From the NCBI GenBank assembly GCA_947179485.1, contig OX359245.1:477001-541000 (forward strand): a stretch of DNA of 64,000 bases. Reading direction: 5' to 3'. The notes beneath the pieces were generated by a model. That model was not told the DNA's origin. It did no database searches and saw only the letters and a list, made by a program, of their open reading frames with translations. Origin of the DNA: Allacma fusca (taxonomy: Eukaryota; Arthropoda; Collembola; Symphypleona; Sminthuridae). The position numbers and the translations under genes are program-made. Shown here one piece after another: positions 12,767 through 25,555 of this stretch. Numbering within the stretch: position 1 is the first letter of the stretch; every line of letters begins with the position of its first letter.

Positions 12767-14584
12767 CAGAGGTATGGAAAATAAATGAAATTTACTATTG
12801 AAATAAAAAATACAAATAGATTTTCAGAAAAGTTAAAATACAAATATAAAATACAAATGCCAGGTGTAACTTAGTTAAGATACAAAATAAAATACAAATA
12901 TCAGAAGTCATTTGGGCAAGATACAAAATGAACTACTTTGCTTCCAACAAAACGAGAAAATATGAAATAAAAATACCGCATTTGAAATACGAAATACTTA
13001 TTGAAAATACTCAAATTTATCTCAAAGTATATATTTGAGAAGTATCTAAAGTTTATTCTCTCAAAGTAATTTGTATAATTCGGCCAAATAATGCGACATT
13101 TAAAAATGAATCAATTTACGTAAAGTAACTGCATGTTATTAAACTTGTGTTGTGCATTTCTGTATATCAAAGTAAATTAATATGGCCCTAGACACAGAAT
13201 ATTTTTCCTTTAAGCAAATAATCTTGTAACTCCTGGGTAATGTATTTATATTAGCGTCACTAATTTAGCTAGCTTTATAGTTCTCAGTTACATTGAATTA
13301 TATGTATTTATACAGCAAGTAAGTTCTTCAAATCCGTTAAACAAGTTTCCAAAACTGGTTTCAAAATGTTTTAAATTAGTGCGTTTAAATTTAAAATATT
13401 TATTTAAGCATGTTTTCAAGACGACCTTAACAATTGCCAGAGTCATGTATTTTAAAACAATATTTTGTATTTGAAATACGGGCTGGGTAAATATTAGAAG
13501 ATTAATAAATACAAAATCCGTTCGTAATCTTCAAAATACGAAATAAAAAATACAGTAGACATGTTGGTGCTGAGAAAATACGAAATACAAAATACCTTAA
13601 ACAATTTACGGCTAGGAAAATATCAAATACAAAATACCAAATGTATTTCAAATATTATTTCAAATACAATATTTCAAAATAGTGCACCTCATGGGTACTA
13701 AACGTGGTACCTGTACCTGTACCCAAATATGGGTACTTCAGAATGTTGTACCTTTACCTGTACCTTCTTTGAAGTACCTAATACTTGAATGAAGGTACCT
13801 GTACCCAAACCTTTTTTTTAACTTTTACCTGCTCCTGAAAATTACCTGTACCCAAAAAGTACCCGAAGTTTTACCTTTACCCAGGTACTTTGTTTTGCCT
13901 ATACCCGGGTACTTTTTATGATGATGCGAATTCAGTTAAAAAAATTATTCTAATAATTTGCTCTAATTTATTCCCCTATAATCTATAACAACATGTTTTT
14001 CAAAAAATTGAATACGGCTAAAATTAATAACTACTTGAGCTTCCAGCTATCAATCTTCGCGGTCATTTTAGTATTTCCGAACTCTGCACATTTGATCTTC
14101 ATCCATGTTTTTAGACAGAAACATTTTCTAATGGTATCTCCCGCATGGAATTGTCAGTCGGTGGAATGCTAGAACAAGTTTATAAGGAATCTGATTTCAT
14201 GACACGGAAACGAGCATGCAGTGGAAGACTGTTGAATGGAGTGGCACGAGAATGTCATGGAAAGAACCACTTTAATTCAGTTTTATGCAATAGAGGACGC
14301 AAGCAGATAATAAAAAAGTACCTTGTATGAATCAGGTATTTTCTGAACGGGTACAGGTACTTTTGGAGCTGTACCTTTTCCCGTCAGGTAAAAACCGTTT
14401 CATGTTTTCTTTGTACCTGTACCTTTACCCGTTAATGTGCCCAATATTTAGGTACTCAGAATTTGCCCACTTGTTTGGATACAAAAAAAATTACCCAATA
14501 TTTACCTTTACGTACCTGTACCCAAATACCCGGGTAGTACCTGTACCCACGAGGGGCACTATTTCAAAATATTCCACACCTCTG
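12767..14584. mobile_element. Outer hAT-type element (non-autonomous), interrupted by another hAT
   Basis: The left end reads CAGAGGTATGGAAAATA and the inverse of the right end reads CAGAGGTGTGGAATA, a typical hAT CAGAGGTG start. The 8-bp target duplication GGTATACG is exact at 12759-12766 and 14585-14592. The interior from 12780 to 13671 is full of the words AAATACAAAATAC and their inverses, the subterminal repeat style of hAT elements. It carries no transposase. After removal of the inner element (13680-14561 plus one TSD) only about 15 bp of its right side remain, so the insertion hit the extreme right end. Confidence 0.85.
13680..14561. mobile_element. Inner hAT-type element, 882 bp
   Basis: It begins TAGTGCACCTCATGGGTAC, and its inverse end begins TAGTGCCCCTCGTGGGTAC. 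The 8-bp duplication TTTCAAAA is exact at 13672-13679 and 14562-14569. The body is dominated by GGTACCTGTACCC/GGGTACAGGTAC words near both ends. A small plus-strand frame at 14145-14330 has no recognisable domain. The TSD shows it inserted after the outer hAT was in place. Confidence 0.9.
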
Positions 14585-14592
14585 GGTATACG

Positions 14593-16469
14593 AAATTAAT
14601 AATTCGGGCAGGGGACGAATATTTTATGATAATCATTCAAGAAGCGTTGTATTAAATACACTACTGTATTGAAGTTTTCCTTATGTAATACAGAAAATTT
14701 CATTAAGAAAAATATAATTTTTTGAGGGATTTCTAAATTAACAGTTGAATTTTCCAAAGATTTTTATGTAATATAAGTTAAGAAGTGAAACTGAAAAATA
14801 AAATAGTTGGGTAAGAAGTGCAGTGATCTATCAGAGGCTGAAAGAAATATAATTTTCCAAAGCAATTCAATATAAGAATAATAATAACGGTCACAGAGCA
14901 GAAGACTATTTCCAAATATTGCCGGGATGCCATTTCATTTAATTTCCTAGTAATTATGTTTTAGAACTAATTCCAATGAATACCCGATAAATTGTTCCTC
15001 AATTACATTTGAAATAAATATTGAAAATGTTTATTTAATAGTTTACCTAAAATTCAAAGTCATGCAAGCATATAATAAATTATAAAAAACTGAACATTGA
15101 TAGATATACATTCCCAAGTATGGGAAATGACCTATTTTAAGAAAATTCCCAAAATCTATATTCATTTCATGTCTTATTCTTGCTTCCAAATTTAGGTTTC
15201 ACATTTAGTAACTGTTCGCCCTTTTTTCGACTCAAAATGTGGCGTGTGGAGGACGTCCTTCTATTCACAATGTTGAGATAATCGACATATTCTGCTATGC
15301 TAACGAGTACAACGCATCATAATTTTGAAATAAAATAATTGATATCTCAAAATATTTACAATTTGATTATTTTATAAAAATAATTTAAAATTGTCAATTT
15401 AAATAAATACAAAAATATTCTTACTCGTATATTTTTAAAAAACGTTGTCACATAAATGGAACAATGTTAAGACGTTACCAATAAAACCCCCGATTTTCTA
15501 TCCTCCAAGATACAGTATTTAAAACGAGCGTTGACGCCACTTTATTTAATTTCCCTAGAATTATTAGACTTGCTAATATTGGACTTTCAGTATGCTTGGA
15601 GCAACTGCTCAAAATTGTTTTAAAACAGTGCTGAATCGCTGATGAATTTTGGCAATGAAGGAAGCACAACCTGAAAAAGCTATGGAGAAAACTATGGGAA
15701 AATCGGTAAAGCTAGAAAAGTAAATAAACTATATTTATTAATGCAATCATTATTGTTTTTCAATAGATACTTATGACTATAACAATCTTTCCGATTTTAC
15801 ATTGCATGTCAATCTGATTGTGCATTAAAATTTAGTTTGCGCATTTAAACCATGATTTTAACATCTTTCATATAGCTTTGAAAGTAAATTGCTTACAAAC
15901 GCAGTTGTTGTAGCAAAATTCCTCCGCAAATTGCGGCTGGAGCACCCAAGAACGTGTCCTATGATTATTGGCTATTTTAAAACGCTTCATAATACAATAT
16001 TTTTGTGATGATGCACACCTCCCCAGAAATCACATAAAATGCCCTACAACAGACCGTGAAAATATTTATAAAAACAAATTTACCACAAATTTTACAAGAA
16101 TACACAAAATGAAGAGGTTGAAATTCCATACGCTTCATTTATCTACACCCCCGTGACCCGAAATTTAGACCCAGGTAAGTGGAGTAAATTTGAGAAAATC
16201 TGGGTTTTAATTTCCCACAAACTTTGGAAATTAATTAGTTTTCACTCCTTTATGCTGGCTAGGAGTAAATGATGATGGTCACCCTTAAGCTAAACAAAAT
16301 GTGTGCTGTAAAAAAGATACAACTAAATTGTATTTAAATTGGAAATTGTCGGTCAAGTATTTAAAATCTTATTTTAGAAATCAGTCACAATTTCAGGACC
16401 TGAATTTACGTTAATAAAGTCTCTGAATGATCTGGAAAACTCATGGTGGGAATTCAGAGCTTTTAATTC
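14593..16469. repeat. Non-coding stretch with a diverged dispersed repeat
   Basis: From about 15230 to 16300 the sequence parallels 11340-11760 in order: GTGGAGGACGTCCTTC, GAGATAATCGACATATTC, ACACAAAATGAAGA, AATTTAGACCCAGGT, TTATGCTGGCTA. Substitutions and indels are frequent. The GACCCAGGT-like block also appears at about 37690-37750. No coding frame is conserved between copies. Confidence 0.4.
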
Positions 16470-17912
16470 TTTAAATTCCACGCCACTTTTATACTTCTGA
16501 GGTCGTTGTCTGATAGAACAGGAGAGTCCGCAATTTCCTCCAACGTTAGATCAGTCCAAATTGCTCTTTAAAGACGATATCTTTCTCTCTCAACTCTTTC
16601 TTGTAGCAGATTTGCTAAGCCTGCTCTATCTTTCATCATATTCGCTATTTCCAAATCTCCATCCATATCTCTTGCCAGTGGGACGAAAAAGCAATTTAAA
16701 ATAGCACAAGCAACGTGGAGTATCTGTAGCAGACTATTTAGATAGAGGTTTGGAATCCGGTTTCGTAGGAACTTAAACCTGTTTTTCAGCCTCCCGGTAA
16801 CACTTTCTATAACCCAACGCATTTTAGTAACTAGTCTGCTTAAATTGACGTGTTCACATTTAGCCCTAGTTCTTCAAGTAGCGCAACACAATCTCGGAAT
16901 CTTCTGTCAACAATCAGTGCTTTGTTCTCATGAAAGAAGTCACTAAATTCCAAACTCTCATCAAGCATGTTCTTTATAATTGAATTTCTGCCGTGACACA
17001 GACCTTTATAAAATCATAGCATTATTATTTCGTAAATAATGACAAAATTAAACTATAGTTAAATGTAAAGTACCTTTAGCTGCGATTATGTATCCATCGG
17101 GCATGCACGTGATCATGGGGTTTACCCGATTATAGTGTTTTTGCCCTTAATACGTGTCTCTCTGTACTGCGTAATTACTAGAAGATTCACATTCTAAATA
17201 CGTTCCATCTGCTATAAATGCAATTCCACCCTCCAAAAGATCACAGTGTTGTTGACAGTTGTGTTCGGTGATTTTCAATTAACTCTTCTCTTGCAATATG
17301 CCCAAAGCCATGATAACGTGGAACATAATGTTTAGTCCAAAGGAGGAGAAGAAATCCGCGGAGGTGATTTGATATAGGTTTTAAGGAAATCTTGAACTCT
17401 TGACAACATATCAGAATGTTTGATCGTTGTAATGACACATCTAAAGTTGGATTATAAAAGTAAGGAAATTATTAGACTTTGGAAATTGTGTCCCAGAGAA
17501 TATTTAAAACTATTTATAAACATGTGTTTCGTTACCGATCAATGGGTAGATCTAATACATACGGCGTGAAAACATCGTTGCTGACATGTTCTGCACATGT
17601 CCTGTTGTTTGTAGGAATATAGATATTCTTTTCAGCCCATACTACAGCTGCTGTGACCGCTGAAATAACACGACGACCGGCAGGGTTTCCACATACGTCA
17701 CACACTGGGTCCGGTTGAATGGGTCTCTGCCGAGCACGAATTCTTCGACGTAGCTTCTCATAGCAGCAGTTACAGTAAGCAGCCTTTTCTACCATGTGAT
17801 GCATGAGATCCATTCCTTGATCCAGAATATCCCATACTTCAGTATATCTGTGCAAACGGTACGGTTTTCCATTCAGTTCCCGTCCACATACAATACATGT
17901 AAATTCAACCAT
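16470..17912 (-). pseudogene. Degenerate DDE transposase (PIF/Harbinger or ISL2EU-like), three exons
   Basis: Minus strand. Exon 1 (17912-17536) encodes a cysteine-rich N-terminal region with CIVCG, YCNCC and CDVCG pairs, probably zinc-binding and DNA-binding. It ends at a GTAAC donor. The phase fits an acceptor at 17441-17442 (95-bp intron). Exon 2 (17440-17074) holds the block VPRYHGFGHIAREELIENH and the first catalytic aspartate in IADGTYLE. A GT-AG intron of 70 bp (17004-17073) separates it in frame from exon 3, which has the second aspartate in IVDRRFRD and the glutamate in MRWVIESVTGRLK. This block order is that of DDE_Tnp_4-type transposases. Damage: at least two frameshifts in exon 2, a stop after QRDTY, and a stop plus short internal deletion before SRLVTKMRW. 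A further frameshift lies near 16570, with the C-terminal tail continuing to about 16470. The element termini were not located. Confidence 0.8.
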
Positions 17913-20250
17913 TTTGTAGATTATATAATCCTCTCGATCGAAGTATTTATTTAGTATTTATATTGAGGTTATTTTACGAATGAAAAAGGAAGCCGAATAG
18001 TGCGTTAATCACGAATTAGGATGGTAGAAAAAGTAAAGTTAATATTTTATTCAAAATTATTTTTAGCAATTTATTTATAATTTGTTACTGCTCACTGCAT
18101 TACAAACGCCTAAAACGTCAGCGTAGCAACTCCAAGCATATATTTCAATCACCAGAAAACAAGGTACCGATAATTTTAAAAAATACAAGTTTGTTTCTCG
18201 TGTAAACCTTTTGATATTTATTACAGTGTGGTTAAAATGATCTTATATCATCATATCCACGATTAAATTCTAACTTTAGCTAAATCGTTCATCAACACAT
18301 GTCAGACATGTAATTAATTACAATAATTTAGGTGTTGTACATTAGTAGTGTTCTGGGTGGTTCAAAAATTACCCTTTCATGGTATTTTTACATGTTTCGG
18401 AACTGATCATATTTTTACGCCATTTGTGAGTGTTTCACAAATACGGGAACAAAATCTCCAAACTGTTCTCTACATATTAATGCATGTTCCCGACGGGTTC
18501 ATTTGACCATACAAATACATTTTGTATAAAAATAATTCGTCACTGGTGCTTGACGTTAGTGAGAAAGAGTCGCTGTCGTGACTGTACTGACATTACATTG
18601 GAGATTGAAAATGGTAAGCCTTCACTTAAAAACACCAGTTCATACAGAACAACATAAAATTCCAAAGATGTCCAAACAAAATAGCCTTCCTTCAAACCTT
18701 CAAAAGACCTTTCAGACCTTGAAAAGACTCATACCTGCATATTCCTTTTAAATGTAGCTTTAAAAGTATGTCTTCCCTTATTTTGCTTATAAATGTAATA
18801 CCTCCTGCCATCAGCCTTCCAGACAAAATCAGCACTCGTTCCAACTCAGTCTTGATAACACGAAATACGACAACAATTCAATGAAACAACCCTTTTGCTG
18901 GTCAAACATTTTGAAATCAGTATTACATTTCAAAATTGCATGATGCCCAGCAATGTTTCATTAAACATATGTTATCAAGTTCGTCCGAAGGATAAATTGC
19001 ATAAGTATATCAATAAATGGTTACGGTTTCTGATTGTGGATATAACTATGTGCATGATGTATTTACAATGTTTTCAGTAAAACGCTTTTTGTTTATTTGT
19101 GACGATGTATTGCCATTGTACCCGCGAAGCCTTTCAAATAGCAGAGGGCTACTTTACAGACGTCCTTAGCTGACCGTTTTCTATAATATTAGGAAACCTT
19201 GATTCAGCCTTCCCGAATTACTTCCACACTCTCGGGAAATTGATCTTAAGCCGTCAATGAAGCCTTCGAAGGCTGAACATATGTTAATTATTTTTAACAT
19301 TTTTGTCTAACGAATAACGGGCACTTTATTTTTAAATTCTAAACAGCCTATTGATCCAAATCTGTGCTTCTGGCGTTAGCATAAATTGGATAAGTTTTTT
19401 TGTTAATGAGGGATTTTAAACATCCTAGCCAAATTCCATACAGTTTTGGTTTATTGCAACAACATGTAAAGCCGCTCTTGCAATGTAGTAACTACAAATG
19501 AATATTTACAAAATGTTGTAAAAAGAGTAAATTATTGAATAGTAGGTAATGTATTAAACATGCTAGAGTTGGGGCAAACTGTATTGGTAACCCACTTTAT
19601 TTAGCTGTTTAATTATTTTATGTATTTATCTACAAAACATCCATGTTGCATTCAAATTATTATTTGTTGCTGCCATACATCCCACCCGCCTGGGCGAATG
19701 GCTTGAATATTCGTTTGGATTATAATCTAACTTATCCTTAATATTAATCTGAAAGTGATTGTCTTGACAATGACGATGCCAGTCGTCGCTTATGCACATG
19801 AAATGTTGAAGCCTAGTGGCTCATTTGTGTCCTTCATTCATGAAAATAATGCTTTAATTTTTATTTGATAACATTGTTTCAAGAATTAAAGAAAAAATGA
19901 ATCGTTATTGCATTTGTTTTGATAAGTCGGACAGGCCTATGTTATAGTGACCAAGTTTTGTATTACAACTAATTCCATTCCCAGTCATTAAAAAGTAGTA
20001 CCATTTTACAATGTATAAGAAGAAGCTATATAGAAGCTGCGTATGTAATTAAAAGTGATAATCTTTTAACCCCCACGGATAAATAAATTTAAGTAAAGAG
20101 GTCCAGCATAATACATTAGTAAGGACAATTTCAAAGCAAGGCCGGCAATAAAGCCTTTATTTAACACAACGTTTAGTTATTTTAAAAAACATATATGCCC
20201 ACAATAATAGATTAATTTAAAAAGAATGTTTATTATTGTTTTGATTAGTA
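17913..20250. other. Intergenic stretch with no supported feature
   Basis: I see no gene. Around 18600-18850 and 19130-19280 CCTTC/GAAGG words are frequent, including a perfect palindrome AGCCTTCGAAGGCT near 19260. The ends of a possible element were not found, and no duplication flanks them. Confidence 0.4.
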
Positions 20251-20258
20251 TTTCAACC

Positions 20259-20763
20259 CACTGATCGGCAAAAGTTTTGAATTTGATCTCGCACTCAAGA
20301 GTGCTAGGAGTCTCTAAACGGAACTCAGAACTCACTCACGAACTCAAATTCTGAATCAAACAAGAGCTCGCACTCGCACTCATGAGTGACCATGATAAAA
20401 TCTTGCACTCAAACTCGCACTCAGGAACTCTCAGTAACAAATTAAAATTAGCGCCATTTCAACGAATCCAACAAAGAATAACGCTGAAGCCGACCCCTGT
20501 ACTGACATAGCTCACATTTTTAGCGGAAACGAAATCATCAAAACGCTAAATGCAGGCAAAATGTACTAAATTTGTAAGTGTATATGGGGGCAACATGCAA
20601 CCCGTTATGAAATATATGAGTTCCAAATACTGCCCTCACACTCTCGCTCAATGACTGTAATCTATTTTTATGGCACTCGGCCTCACAAACTGAGTTCTGC
20701 TCAGCATGCCGCGGGTCTCACACTCGGCACTCAAATTTTGAGTTCTGAGTGCGCCGATCAATG
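20259..20763. mobile_element. hAT-type MITE, 505 bp
   Basis: It starts CACTGATCGGC and its inverse end starts CATTGATCGGC. The 8-bp duplication TTTCAACC is exact at 20251-20258 and 20764-20771. The interior is made of GCACTC/GAGTGC and GAACTCA words in both orientations (for example CTCGCACTCGCACTCATGAG), subterminal repeats that fold back. It has no transposase. The plus-strand frame 20651-20854 crosses the right end and is a by-product. Confidence 0.85.
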
Positions 20764-21139
20764 TTTCAACCGACTTACAGACACCGTAACGCAATTTGAA
20801 AATCAGCTGATTGACCCAAATTCGTGCTTAAATAAATTGGACGAGTTTAGTTAATTAATTTCTTAAGTAGGCTCGAGCATGAGAGATAGCGCATAACTAA
20901 TCCCCTTTCATGTTTAGATTATATAGCTTTTTGGTTTTTTATATACTTATTCTGTGTTATTACTGTAGAAAATAAAACTTCTTGGATATTTGTACATATA
21001 TGATGACTTGATTCGAAATACAATTTATGGAATTAGATATCTTTCAGAATTTATATGTGGTTATTGAAGTCGCGTTACATAATTTTCACGTTGAAAATAT
21101 TTTTAAAGTTGTTTATATTATTTTCCTGAATTCTGAAAA

Positions 21140-22090
21140 TATTTTCCAGAACTGTGAAACTAATTTCCAGAAATCTGGAAAATAGGATTTTAAAATTGAT
21201 TCCCAGAATTGTAAAATTAGTTTTCAGAATTTTTAAATTAGTTTCCAGAATTTTAAAATTAGTTTTCAGAATTTTTAAATTAATTTCCAGAATTTTAAAA
21301 TGTATTTCCAGAATTTTGAAATTAATTTCCAGAATTTTAAAATGTATTTCCAGAATTTTAAAATTAATTTCCAGAAATTTAAAATGTATATTCAGAATTT
21401 TAAAATGTATTTCCAGAAATTTTAAAATTAATTTCCAGAATTTTAAAATGTATTTCCAGAATTTTAAAATTAATTCCCAAAATTTTAAAATGTATTTCCA
21501 GAATTTTAAAATTAATTTCCAGAATTTTAAAATTAATTTCCAGAATTTTCAAAATTAATTTCCAGAATTTTAAAATTAATTTCCAGAATTTTCAAAATTA
21601 ATTTCCAGAATTTTCAAAATTAATTTCCAGAATTTTAAAATGTATTTCCAGAATTTTGAAATTAATTTCCAGAATTTTAAAATGTATTTCCAGAATTTTA
21701 AAATTAATTTCCAGAAATTTAAAATGTATATTCAGAATTTTAAAATTCTTTTCCAGATTTTCAAAATTAATTCCCCAAGTTGTAAAAATGTTTTCCAGAA
21801 TTTAAAATTAATTCCAAGAATTTTACAATTAATTTACAGAATTTCAAAATTAATTCCCCGAATATTAAAAAAAATGCAGAATACTTTAGTTATTTTCCAG
21901 AATTTCGTTATTATTTTCCGGAATTTTATAGTTGTTTTCCAGATTTTTGTAATTATTTCCCAGAATTTTATAGTTGTTTTCCAGAATTTTGTAATTACTT
22001 TCCAGAATTTTGTAATTACTTTCCAGAATTTTATAGTTTTTTTCCAGAATTTTGTAATTATTTTCCATAACTTGTAAACTTTCCAGTATT
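21140..22090. repeat. Tandem array of an AT-rich 21-22-bp unit ending in TTTCCAG
   Basis: About 45 units built on AATTTTAAAAT + TAATTTCCAG or + GTATTTCCAG run head to tail. The last third (from about 21890) switches to a TTTTGTAATTATTTTCCAG variant. Two dominant variants alternate in blocks, which suggests higher-order duplication. Open frames on both strands simply translate the repeat (ISRILK-like and NYKILE-like peptides). Confidence 0.9.
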
Positions 22091-22704
22091 TCAAAAGGTT
22101 TGGCAACAATTAGAATATTTTCGGAATATTAAAAGCATGTTTAAGAACTAGTAGAATGTAAAGCATTTAAAAGCATATTTACAATCATGCTGGATTTCTG
22201 CCCATAACGTACGTTAACAGACTTCCGCGATACAGCTTGAAATGTACTGACAAGGTAAGACTTTCAGATGGTACAAGCCGATTCAAACAAAGCATAGCAC
22301 ATGTTTTAGTACTCACCTAGTATGTTTCAAAACTCATGTAACTCGAGTGCGTTTTGCCCCGTTCTCCTAGGACACGTCACCAAAGTTTCAAAATTTAAAA
22401 CGATACCACAGGTGGGGACCTGTCTTTTAAAAAAAAGTTAATGTTAAATCCCATAAGGATTTTGAGTTTTTGAAAGTCGATGAAATTTTGATTTTCGCTA
22501 TTTCAATGAAATTCAAGTTTTTACGTACGCATTTATATAATTATCTTTCAACAAAATTCCCCAAAAAGTAATCCCTCCATCATGGCGCATCTGTATGTAT
22601 GTTGTATATTGTATGTTGTCTGATACGATATATTCACTCCATATTTAATCACTTATACGTACGAATAAACTGGACCATTGAGATTTGCCCTCTGATGTAC
22701 ATAT

Positions 22705-23406
22705 TAGGCATTGGCATACCGATATAGCCATACGATATTATCGTCCATATCGTACATTTTTCGAAACGATAATTGAACGATAATTCTCGTAAACTTTGAA
22801 CGATATATCGGTCAGTTTCCATATCGTAATTACGTAGTTCAATTCCCCAAATAATGAATTAGTTAATGTGCATTAACTAGTTCAAAACATCATGTCAGCC
22901 AGCTCATAATAATACCATGTAAATTCCTGGTTTCCTCAAAAAATACGTTAAAACATAGGTATAACTTACGGTATTTGCTCATTGTCAGAACCAGTTTTTC
23001 TGTAATTAATACCAAGTTTGTTTCTGCTGGAATCAAAACATACTTGGTGGAACCTGCGTGATTCCTTATTGTTCCCACCAGTTTCAGAAAAATTAATACC
23101 AATTATGGTGTCATTGAGGTTTAAATATACTTGGTTTGCTTAAGTAAAGTTCTTTGGTAATTTTCCAAACAATGGATTTTAGTGGAACTTTTTATTATAA
23201 ACAGAAGTAATAAGGTGAGTATTTAATTAATCATCAATACTTCGCCAGTGTTGGTCGATTATTTTGATATTTTATATTATTAACCGATGCGTTTCAAATT
23301 GAAACAAATATCGTTATATCGTCCTTCGATATCGTTATCGTCATTTTTAGGATGAACGATAACGATATTAACGATATTTAAAAAATGACCGATATGCCAA
23401 TGCCTA
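22705..23406. mobile_element. hAT-type MITE, 702 bp, inside the long-TIR element
   Basis: The ends are inverse copies of TAGGCATTGGCATA. The 8-bp duplication GTACATAT is exact at 22697-22704 and 23407-23414. Both subterminal regions are rich in CGATAT/ATATCG and CGATAACGATA words. No coding capacity is visible. It split the inner edge of the left arm of the surrounding element. Confidence 0.9.
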
Positions 23407-23424
23407 GTACATATACAACCAGGG

Positions 23425-24310
23425 TTACTCAAATAAAAATGTCATGGGTTTTATGAATGCCTACCCACCTGAAAATGCACTGAAAATGCGCTAGTCTGAC
23501 AGTGCCCGGTATTTTGGCCATTTTTAGCTTATTGGTGACGTTAGCAGAAACATGTACACTGTTGTTGGTCGATCAGCGTTTTTTCCGGAGCATTTTGATA
23601 TAATCGAACCCATAAAGTTTTAGAAACTTTTATTGTTAAGTTTATGAAAAATCAATAGGCATAATTAATTGCATGGTTAGTGGTTTAAAAATATTTTTTT
23701 AAGGATTTAAAAAGATTTGGGTTTTGAAATTGTAATTAGCGCAGTGCCTGTATAAGTTCCGAATTTTAATGACGCCTATATTTAAATATTTTTAACAAAA
23801 ATACATAAATTTTATAAACAATTCAAAACTTGAAGCTTATGTAGCAACTTTTGGGTCGACTTTGAAAATTTAGCAGCCCAAGTAAGTGAACCTAGGAGTC
23901 AAAAATGTGACAAACAAAAATTATTGCATATAGATAGCAGTTATTTAATCTTCGTTTGTTACATTTTTGCAAATATGCGTTTGCACTCTAATTGATTAGG
24001 TGCAAACGAATTCTTAAACCAAAATAAATAAAAAATAACTATTATATTTTCCATAAAGTAGTCTATTTCAACTTGTAACATACTACTTTGTGATTTAGTA
24101 TGGAAAGTTAGTAGATCCATAGCTAAAGCAACGTATTGAAACAATTCTCGCAAACAAAGCAAAAATGCCTGCCTCAGGCTGAATATACCCCACTAGGCCA
24201 AAATATCATCAAAAGAAAATGCCGAAAATGCCAGGGCAATTTGGACAGGGATAAAGCCGAATATGTCAAGGCATTTTTAATTTCTCTAGCGTGTATATGT
24301 ACAACATCCA
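23425..24310. mobile_element. Probable decayed hAT of the GAAAATGCCC family
   Basis: The left side begins CAGGGTTACTC, with words ACCTGAAAATGC shortly after. The right side has AAAATGCCGAAAATGCCAGGGC and AAGGCATTTTTAATT. The same vocabulary occurs in the intact hAT at 60282-61468 and in a fragment at 62100-62280. The right terminus and duplication are not clear, so this is a tentative call. Confidence 0.35.
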
Positions 24311-25116
24311 TAATTTGCCCCCCATAAAAACATCATCAAATTTTCTCCTAATTTAATCCCATCAAGGATTCATTGGGGAGGGAAACACAAATATAAATTT
24401 GGAGGGATTACCTGTCGAAACAATTTGACGATATTTGTGTGGGGGCTATCTACGCTACATATGCACATCAGAGATAAGCAAACTATGCAGGACGGACTCA
24501 TTGAGGAGAAAATCATTAGTGCACATGTTGGAGGGATTACGTTTCAATAAAATGTGACGGTATTTGCGTGAGGGGCTCATTATTAATGTTCTACATATGT
24601 AAGTACCTACATCAGAGGGCAAATCTCAATGGTCCAGTTTATGCGTACGTATAAGTGATTAAATATGGAGTGAATATATCGTATCGACAACATACATACA
24701 GATGCGCCATGATGGAGGGATTACTTTTTGGGGAAATGTGTTGAAAGATACATAAATGCGTACGTAAAAACTTGAATTTCATTGAAATAGCGAAAATCAA
24801 AATTTCATCGACTTTCAAAAACTCAAAATCCTTATGGGATTTAACATTAACTTTTTTTTAAAAGACAGGTCCCCACCTGTGGTATCGTTTTAAATTTTGA
24901 AACTTTGGTGACGTGTCCTAGGAGAACGGGGCAAAATGCACTCGAGTTACATGAGTTTTGAAACATACTAGGTGAGTACTAAAACATGTGCTATGCTTTG
25001 TTTGAATCGGCTTGTACCATCCCAAAATCTTACCTTGTGAGTGGCGTTGGACTTTGACAGAGTTTGACGACACTTCATAAAAATAATAAAACAGTAAAAA
25101 CACGCCTTATTATACT

Positions 25117-25233
25117 TAGATTGTTAGTAGCGTACAGCGATCATTACAACTGATTTTTTACTTACTCTACAACAATCTATTACAATTATACATATACATT
25201 TAATGTATGAGAAAGTACGCAACTAACAATCTA
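25117..25233. repeat. Short inverted repeat (117 bp)
   Basis: The arms are TAGATTGTTAGTAGCGTAC at 25117-25135 and the near-inverse GTACGCAACTAACAATCTA at 25215-25233, around an AT-rich spacer. It could be a tiny MITE or a hairpin; no duplication was identified. Confidence 0.4.
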
Positions 25234-25449
25234 CCTTTTGTTGGTTGCGTGCACGTCTTGACTTATCTAAAGTCCGGCCTCTAGAATATTCAAGGAAACG
25301 GCGTCGAAGTTAAATTATATTAATAAATTGGTTGCAAATAGTTACATACAAACACAAATACCGTTTTTTGGAGGAAAAAATAATTTAAACAATTACATTT
25401 TTTATTATGATTTAAGCCATTCAAAATTTAATTTTATTTCAATATATTA

Positions 25450-25523
25450 TTTAACATTAATTCCCCGAGTACGTGATTGCCGGCCGGAATGCACCATTTT
25501 CTCTATACCTTTTTTACAATTAT

Positions 25524-25555
<32 letters not shown>

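Larger units (their letters stand above)
22245..25043. mobile_element. 2.8-kb element with about 450-bp terminal inverted repeats
   Basis: The left arm (22245-22704) and the right arm (about 24607-25043, inverted) match closely over their length. Shared landmarks include CAAGGTAAGA, AACTCATGTAACTCGAGTGC, CCTAGGACACGTCACCAAAG, CATAAGGATTTTGAGTTTTT and CATTGAGATTTGCCCTCTGATG. The outer ends read (C/T)ACTSACAAGG. No transposase lies between the arms. The centre contains a hAT MITE (22705-23406), a piece with GAAAATGCCC words (about 23430-24290) and GGAGGGATTAC repeats (24390-24740). No exact flanking duplication was seen. A related single arm lies at 12212-12555. Confidence 0.8.

Noticed and set aside
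18600..19290. Possible transposon with CCTTC/GAAGG words
   Set aside because: No matching inverted ends or duplication could be found.
21154..22109. Long plus- and minus-strand frames with ISRILK/NYKILE-like repeats
   Set aside because: By-products of the 21-bp array; open on both strands at once.
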